The notes below the pieces were generated by a model. It searched no databases. It saw nothing but the letters and a program-made list of their open reading frames with translations, and had not been told where the DNA came from. Positions 5,359-9,109 of a DNA stretch of 9,109 nucleotides are shown here, piece after piece (the stretch's first letter is position 1; each line of letters opens with the position of its first letter). The translations under genes and the position numbers were made by a program. The stretch comes from Oscillospiraceae bacterium (GTDB lineage: Bacteria > Bacillota > Clostridia > Oscillospirales > Oscillospiraceae), in assembly GCA_017458885.1 (NCBI GenBank), contig JAFSZQ010000056.1:1-9109 (forward strand), read 5' to 3'.

Positions 5359-6294
5359 ATGAAGACAGATCGCAGCGTCAAGGTAAAGGAAGTCGTCGAG
5401 AAATTCCAGATGGAGGTCGTCCACGAGGGCATGGACTACGACACGCGCACGCTGACCATCACGGACGTCAACCGCCCGGGCCTGCAGTTCGCGGGCTTTT
5501 TCGACTATTTCGACCCTGAGCGCCTTCAGATCATCGGCAAGTCCGAGGTCGAGTACCTGCGCGGCTTTTCCTCCGACGAGCGGCGCAAGCGGTTCGCGGA
5601 CCTCTTCAGCTACGAGATACCGGCGTTCATCGTCTCGCGCAATCTTGAGGTGTTCCCAGAATGTCAGGCAATGGCGCGGCACTACGCGCGCACGCTGCTG
5701 CGCACGAAGCTCTCGGCGGTCGAGTTCACGAGCCTCGCCATCGACTACCTCAACCACGAGCTCGCGCCGACCATCACGCGCCACGGCGTGCTGCTCGACG
5801 TCTACGGCGAGGGCGTCATCATCGTGGGGGATTCCGGCATCGGCAAGAGCGAGACCGCCATTGAGCTCATCAAGCGCGGACACCGCCTCGTGGCGGACGA
5901 CGCGGTGGAGATACGGCGCATCGGCAACTCGCTCATCGGCAGCGCGCCCGAACTGATCCGCGGCTACCTCGAGGTGCGCGGCGTCGGCGTGATCGACATC
6001 CAGCAGATCTTCGGCATGGGCGCGGTGCAGGAGAGCACGCAGATCGACCTCGTCATCAAGTTCGAGGAGTGGACGGACGGCTACGTCTACGACCGCCTCG
6101 GTCTCGACGAGGACTATATGCAGATACTCGACATCTCCGTCCCCTGTGTGACGATCCCCGTGCGCGCGGGGCGCAACCTCGCGGGCATCGCGGAGATCGC
6201 GGCGATGAACAACCGCCAGAAGAAATACGGATTCAACTCGGCGCAGACCTTCGTGGAGAAGATCGACCGCCGGATCGACCAGGATTCCAAATAA
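5359..6294 (+). CDS. hprK: HPr kinase/phosphorylase
   Basis: HprK phosphorylates and dephosphorylates Ser46 of the phosphotransferase carrier HPr (and Crh where present), which sets carbon catabolite repression in Gram-positive bacteria. The 311-residue protein has the usual N-terminal domain (about 1-130). The catalytic domain contains RHGVLLDVYG (141-150, with the conserved H142), the P-loop GDSGIGKS (157-164), KRGHRLVADD (172-181) and the HprK signature LEVRGVGVIDI (204-214). Length is normal and the catalytic residues look intact. The ATG is preceded by GGAGG (5346-5350) at 8 nt, just after a good promoter. It is the first gene of the operon. No HPr or Crh gene is visible in the window, so the substrate must be encoded elsewhere. 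Confidence 0.97.
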   Translation: MKTDRSVKVKEVVEKFQMEVVHEGMDYDTRTLTITDVNRPGLQFAGFFDYFDPERLQIIGKSEVEYLRGFSSDERRKRFADLFSYEIPAFIVSRNLEVFPECQAMARHYARTLLRTKLSAVEFTSLAIDYLNHELAPTITRHGVLLDVYGEGVIIVGDSGIGKSETAIELIKRGHRLVADDAVEIRRIGNSLIGSAPELIRGYLEVRGVGVIDIQQIFGMGAVQESTQIDLVIKFEEWTDGYVYDRLGLDEDYMQILDISVPCVTIPVRAGRNLAGIAEIAAMNNRQKKYGFNSAQTFVEKIDRRIDQDSK

Positions 6295-6309
6295 GCAAGG
6301 AGCAAGGTT

Positions 6310-7221
6310 ATGGCGTGGGAGACCGCACTGGACGAACGGATCGGGGCATATCTGCCGGAGCTGACCTGGCTGCGCGACGAGCCGCTCGCGAAGCACACGT
6401 CGTTTCGCATCGGCGGCGCGGCGCGGCGCATGGCGTTCCCGAAGACCGCCGAGGAGCTGATCGTGCTCGACGGCGTCTTGCGGGAGGCGGACGTCCGCCG
6501 CGTCCTGCTCGGCAACGGGACGAACGTGCTGTTCCCCGACGAGGGGCTGGACGCCGTCGTGATCGCGACGGGCGCGATGGCGTCCGTCCGCCGCACGGGG
6601 AAAACGGAGCTTGCCGCGGACGCGGGCGCGTCGCTTGCGCGGCTCGCGGCGGAGGCGTGGCGCGCGGGGCTGACGGGGCTGGAGTTCGCCCACGGCATCC
6701 CGGGCAGCGTCGGCGGCGGCGTGGTGATGAACGCGGGCGCTTACGACGGCTCGCTCGCGGACGTGCTGACCGAGGCGACGGCGCTGTTTCCTGACGGCGT
6801 GCGGACGCTCGGCGCGGACGAATTGCGGCTTTCCTACCGTCACAGCGTCTTTACCGACGAGCCGGAGGCGGTCGTGCTGCGCGCGTCGGTGCGGCTGCGG
6901 GCGGGGGAGCCGGACGCGATCAAAGCCCGCATGGACGACCTGATGGCGCGGCGCAAGGCGTCCCAGCCGCTCGAGTACCCCAGCGCGGGCAGCGCGTTCA
7001 AGCGTCCCGCGGGGCAGTTCGCGGGGCGGCTCATCGAGGACGCGGGGCTCAAGGGCGCGCGCGTCGGCGGCGCGGAGGTCTCGCCGAAGCACGCGGGCTT
7101 CATCGTCAACGTGGGCGGCGCGACCTGCGCCGACGTGCTTGCGCTCATCGAAAGGATACAGACGGCGGTCTACGACGCCTTTGGCGTCCGGCTGGAGCCG
7201 GAGATCAAGATCGTCCGATAG
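6310..7221 (+). CDS. murB: UDP-N-acetylenolpyruvoylglucosamine reductase
   Basis: MurB is the FAD-dependent enzyme that reduces UDP-GlcNAc-enolpyruvate to UDP-MurNAc with NADPH, the second committed step of peptidoglycan precursor synthesis. The 303-residue cytosolic protein has the FAD-binding segments LLGNGTNVL (66-74) and GIPGSVGG (129-136) followed by MNAGAYDG (140-147). SYRHS (175-179) carries the active-site arginine R177, GSAFKRP (227-233) holds the proton-donating serine S228, and the C-terminal catalytic glutamate is at E298 (LEPEIKIV). The size and spacing suggest the shorter type II MurB of Bacillota. The glycine-rich loop reads GGGVVMNAG where GGAVxMNAG is more usual, a small change. 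It starts 15 bp after hprK with an AGGAGC-type ribosome-binding site (6298-6303). Confidence 0.97.
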   Translation: MAWETALDERIGAYLPELTWLRDEPLAKHTSFRIGGAARRMAFPKTAEELIVLDGVLREADVRRVLLGNGTNVLFPDEGLDAVVIATGAMASVRRTGKTELAADAGASLARLAAEAWRAGLTGLEFAHGIPGSVGGGVVMNAGAYDGSLADVLTEATALFPDGVRTLGADELRLSYRHSVFTDEPEAVVLRASVRLRAGEPDAIKARMDDLMARRKASQPLEYPSAGSAFKRPAGQFAGRLIEDAGLKGARVGGAEVSPKHAGFIVNVGGATCADVLALIERIQTAVYDAFGVRLEPEIKIVR

Positions 7222-7230
7222 GGGGAGCGT

Positions 7231-8103
7231 ATGGAAATTCTGATCGTCACGGGACTGTCCGGCGCGGGGAAGAGCCGCGCGGCGAAGTTCCTGGAGGATA
7301 TGGGCTATTATACGGTGGACAATATGCCCGCCCAGTTGATCGAGCGGTTCGCCGCCTTCTGCGCCGAAAGCGGATTCACGCGCACGGCGCTGGTGAGCGA
7401 CATCCGCGGCGGAAGCGCGGGCTTTCCGTCGTTGCTGGAAACCGTGGGACGGCTGCGCGCGCGGGGCGTCAACTGCCGGCTGCTGTTCCTCGCGGCGTCG
7501 CGGGAGACCATCATCAGCCGCCACAAGGAAACGCGCCGCCCGCACCCGCTCCAGCGCGACGGCGACAGCATCGAGGACGCCGCGCGGCGCGAGGAGGAGC
7601 TGCTGCGCCCCCTGCGCGAGCAGGCGGATTTCGTCATCGACACGACGCGCCTTCCCGCCTCCAAGCTCAACAGCGAGCTGTACGCCCTCTTTGGCGACAA
7701 GACGCGGGAGCATCGGCTGACGGTGAGCGTCGTTTCGTTCGGCTACAAGCACGGCATCCCGCCGGAGGCGGATCTGGTGTTCGATGTGCGCTTCATGCCG
7801 AACCCGTTTTACCTCCCCGAGCTGCGCGACAAGACCGGCATGGACGCGCCGGTGCGCGACTATGTCCTCTCGTTCGATCAGACGCGGGAGTTTCTGGATA
7901 AGCTCGAGGAGCTGCTGCGATTCCTGCTCCCGCGCTATACGGAGGAGGGGAAGACGATGCTGGTCGTCGCCGTCGGCTGCACCGGCGGGCGGCACCGCAG
8001 CGTCGCCATTGCGCGCGAGCTGGCGGAGCGCATCGCGAAGCTCGGCTACCCCGTCAGCGAGAACCACAGGGATATGACCAGACGCGACATGACGCATGGG
8101 TAA
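7231..8103 (+). CDS. rapZ: RapZ/YvcJ family nucleotide-binding protein (RNase adapter family)
   Basis: In Escherichia coli RapZ delivers the GlmZ small RNA to RNase E and so controls glucosamine-6-phosphate synthesis. The Bacillus homologue YvcJ hydrolyses nucleotides and affects competence, and its RNA role is uncertain. The 290-residue protein has the P-loop GLSGAGKS (8-15), VDNMP (29-33), RRPHPL (102-107), the family block SFGYKHGIPPEADLVFDVRF (169-188) and the C-terminal GCTGGRHRSV (249-258), which belongs to the RNA-binding half in RapZ. All family motifs are intact and length is normal. It lies 9 bp after murB. The usual neighbour yvcK, between rapZ and whiA in Bacillus, is missing here. 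Family identity is secure; the molecular role in this organism is inferred. Confidence 0.95.
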   Translation: MEILIVTGLSGAGKSRAAKFLEDMGYYTVDNMPAQLIERFAAFCAESGFTRTALVSDIRGGSAGFPSLLETVGRLRARGVNCRLLFLAASRETIISRHKETRRPHPLQRDGDSIEDAARREEELLRPLREQADFVIDTTRLPASKLNSELYALFGDKTREHRLTVSVVSFGYKHGIPPEADLVFDVRFMPNPFYLPELRDKTGMDAPVRDYVLSFDQTREFLDKLEELLRFLLPRYTEEGKTMLVVAVGCTGGRHRSVAIARELAERIAKLGYPVSENHRDMTRRDMTHG

Positions 8104-8108
8104 GGAGG
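8102..8108 (+). promoter_or_regulatory. Ribosome-binding site that decides the whiA GTG start
   Basis: AAGGAGG overlaps the rapZ stop codon and is 8 nt from the GTG at 8117. The in-frame ATG at 8096 lies upstream of this site, has no site of its own, and would add seven residues before the conserved MSF start of WhiA. Confidence 0.85.
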
Positions 8109-8116
8109 CGAGAGCG

Positions 8117-9022
8117 GTGTCCTTTGCGGGAGAGGTCAAACGCGAGCTGTGCAAGGCGCCGCTCCAGCGCAAATGCTGCGCGCTCGCGGAGAGCTGCGGC
8201 GTGCTGCTCTACGCGGGCGGCTTCACGTCCGGCGAGGCGCGCATCGTCACCGAGAGCGAGGAGTTCGCATCGCGTCTGCCAAAGCTCTTTCAAAAGGCGT
8301 TCGGCGTGCGCTTCGACGTGCTGCCGGACGAGAGCGGCGCGGGGAAGCGCATCTTCCGCATCACGGCGGCGGACAAGCTCGCGGCGATCTGGCAGGCGCT
8401 GGGCTACGACCCCGCGCAGCACTTCGCGCTGCACGTCAACTTCGCGCTGCTCGAGGAGGAGCACTGCCGCGCGGCGTATCTGCGCGGCGCGTTCCTCGCG
8501 GGCGGCAGCGTCACCGACCCGCGCAAGCGGTACCACCTCGAGCTCGCCACCGCGCACTTGCAGGTCGGGCGCGAGACCGAGGCGCTGCTGCGGGACATGG
8601 GCTTCGAGCCGAAGGACGTCGCGCGCGGCGGCAACAGCGTGACCTACTTCAAGCACAGCGAGAACATCGCCGACCTGCTGACCCTGATCGGCGCGCCGGC
8701 CGCGGCGATGGAGGTCATGGCGGCGAAGGTCGAGAAGTCCATGCGCAACACGGTCAACCGCCGCGTGAACTGCGACGCGGCGAATCTGGAGAAGTCCGTC
8801 GCGGCGTCGCAGGCACAGGTCGCGGCGCTGACGCGGCTTGCCGAGTCCGGCGCATTTCAGGCGCTCTCCGCCGACCTGCAGGAGGTCGTGATCGCGCGGC
8901 TGCTGCATCCCGAACTGTCGCTTTCGGAGCTGGCGGAGACCTTTGACCCGCCGCTGACCAAATCCTGCCTCAACCACCGCATGAGAAAGCTGCTGCAGCT
9001 TGCGAAGGAGGACGAACGATGA
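8117..9022 (+). CDS. whiA: WhiA, cell-division/sporulation-related DNA-binding protein
   Basis: WhiA controls sporulation-septum genes in Streptomyces, where it acts with WhiB. In Bacillus it binds DNA and influences cell division and chromosome segregation. The 301-residue product begins at GTG with MSFAGEVKREL, matching the family start. Its N-terminal half is the degenerate LAGLIDADG homing-endonuclease-like fold (ESCGVLLYAGGF at 25-36 and YLRGAFLAGGSV at 121-132) that has lost nuclease residues in this family. The conserved block MRNTVNRRVNCDAANLEKSV (209-228) is present, followed by a helix-turn-helix domain (about 262-295, with LSLSELAETF and KSCLNHRMRKL). It is 13 bp after rapZ. Its stop overlaps the next start as ATGA. 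Length is normal. Confidence 0.96.
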   Translation: MSFAGEVKRELCKAPLQRKCCALAESCGVLLYAGGFTSGEARIVTESEEFASRLPKLFQKAFGVRFDVLPDESGAGKRIFRITAADKLAAIWQALGYDPAQHFALHVNFALLEEEHCRAAYLRGAFLAGGSVTDPRKRYHLELATAHLQVGRETEALLRDMGFEPKDVARGGNSVTYFKHSENIADLLTLIGAPAAAMEVMAAKVEKSMRNTVNRRVNCDAANLEKSVAASQAQVAALTRLAESGAFQALSADLQEVVIARLLHPELSLSELAETFDPPLTKSCLNHRMRKLLQLAKEDER

Positions 9023-9109
9023 ACCGGATGGAGCTTGCGAACGCCTGCCACGGGCAGGGCTGCAACTGCTGCCAGAGCGTGCTCGCGGCGTTTGCCGACC
9101 GCTTCGACA
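9019..9109 (+). CDS. Cysteine-rich protein resembling the C_GCAxxG_C_C family (3' truncated by the window edge)
   Basis: Only the first 30 residues are in the window. They begin MNRMELANACHGQGCNCCQSVLAAFADRF, with four cysteines at 10, 15, 17 and 18. The CxQSVLAAFAD segment resembles the N-terminus of the C_GCAxxG_C_C family, small putative redox or metal-binding proteins of anaerobes; the defining GCAxxG part would lie beyond the edge. The start is supported by AAGGAGG (9005-9011) at 7 nt and by the ATGA overlap with the whiA stop, so it is translationally coupled to whiA. The function is unknown. The family call is tentative given so little sequence. Confidence 0.6.
   Translation, partial: MNRMELANACHGQGCNCCQSVLAAFADRFD

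Noticed and set aside
8096..8116. ATG start for whiA overlapping rapZ
   Set aside because: It precedes the AAGGAGG site and adds residues not found at the WhiA N-terminus; the GTG at 8117 fits both site and family.
5317..8172. Minus-strand open frame of 951 codons antisense to hprK, murB and rapZ
   Set aside because: Open only because of high GC. No family motifs, and it lies opposite three securely identified genes.
1..9109. CRISPR array, insertion sequence or defence island
   Set aside because: No regularly spaced direct repeats, no transposase or integrase motifs, and gene content is otherwise core housekeeping.

Overview
The window is a GC-rich stretch (roughly two thirds G+C) of a bacterial chromosome, almost entirely coding. 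Mini-RNase III, RqcH, bifunctional HPr kinase/phosphorylase, RapZ and WhiA are all present, and the order hprK-murB-rapZ-whiA is typical of low-to-high-GC Bacillota. A high-GC member of the Clostridia (for example an Oscillospirales-like gut anaerobe) fits best. That placement is inference from gene content and order; no marker gene was aligned. I see no insertion sequence, prophage or CRISPR array.

Layout. (1) 1-1756, plus strand: the 3' part of ligA (NAD-dependent DNA ligase), then 7 bp later an AlkD-type DNA alkylation repair gene, which looks like a small repair operon. (2) 1760-1926: a consensus promoter, a tRNA-Ala(GGC) gene with encoded CCA, and a terminator that forms part of an unusually long perfect inverted repeat reaching back into the tRNA 3' end. 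(3) 1988-4909, plus strand: three overlapping genes, NYN-LOTUS protein, mini-RNase III (mrnC) and RqcH. All three act, or are predicted to act, on RNA or the ribosome. (4) 4879-5134: rpmB (ribosomal protein L28, zinc-binding four-cysteine form) on the minus strand, convergent with rqcH. One rpmB terminator lies inside the last codons of rqcH and a second, bidirectional one lies between the two genes. (5) 5135-5358: a 224-bp divergent promoter region with one recognisable promoter each way and an imperfect palindrome between them. (6) 5359-9109, plus strand: hprK, murB, rapZ, whiA and the start of a cysteine-rich gene that resembles the C_GCAxxG_C_C family. Intergenic gaps are 15, 9 and 13 bp and then a 4-bp overlap, so this is one operon linking carbon-source signalling, peptidoglycan precursor synthesis and a cell-division-related regulator.

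How the genes work together. Most are well-known housekeeping families. The most unusual arrangement is the translationally coupled NYN-LOTUS / mrnC / rqcH set directly behind a tRNA-Ala gene. RqcH extends stalled nascent chains with alanine using tRNA-Ala, and NYN domains are often endoribonucleases, so a link between ribosome rescue and RNA cleavage is a reasonable but unproven hypothesis.
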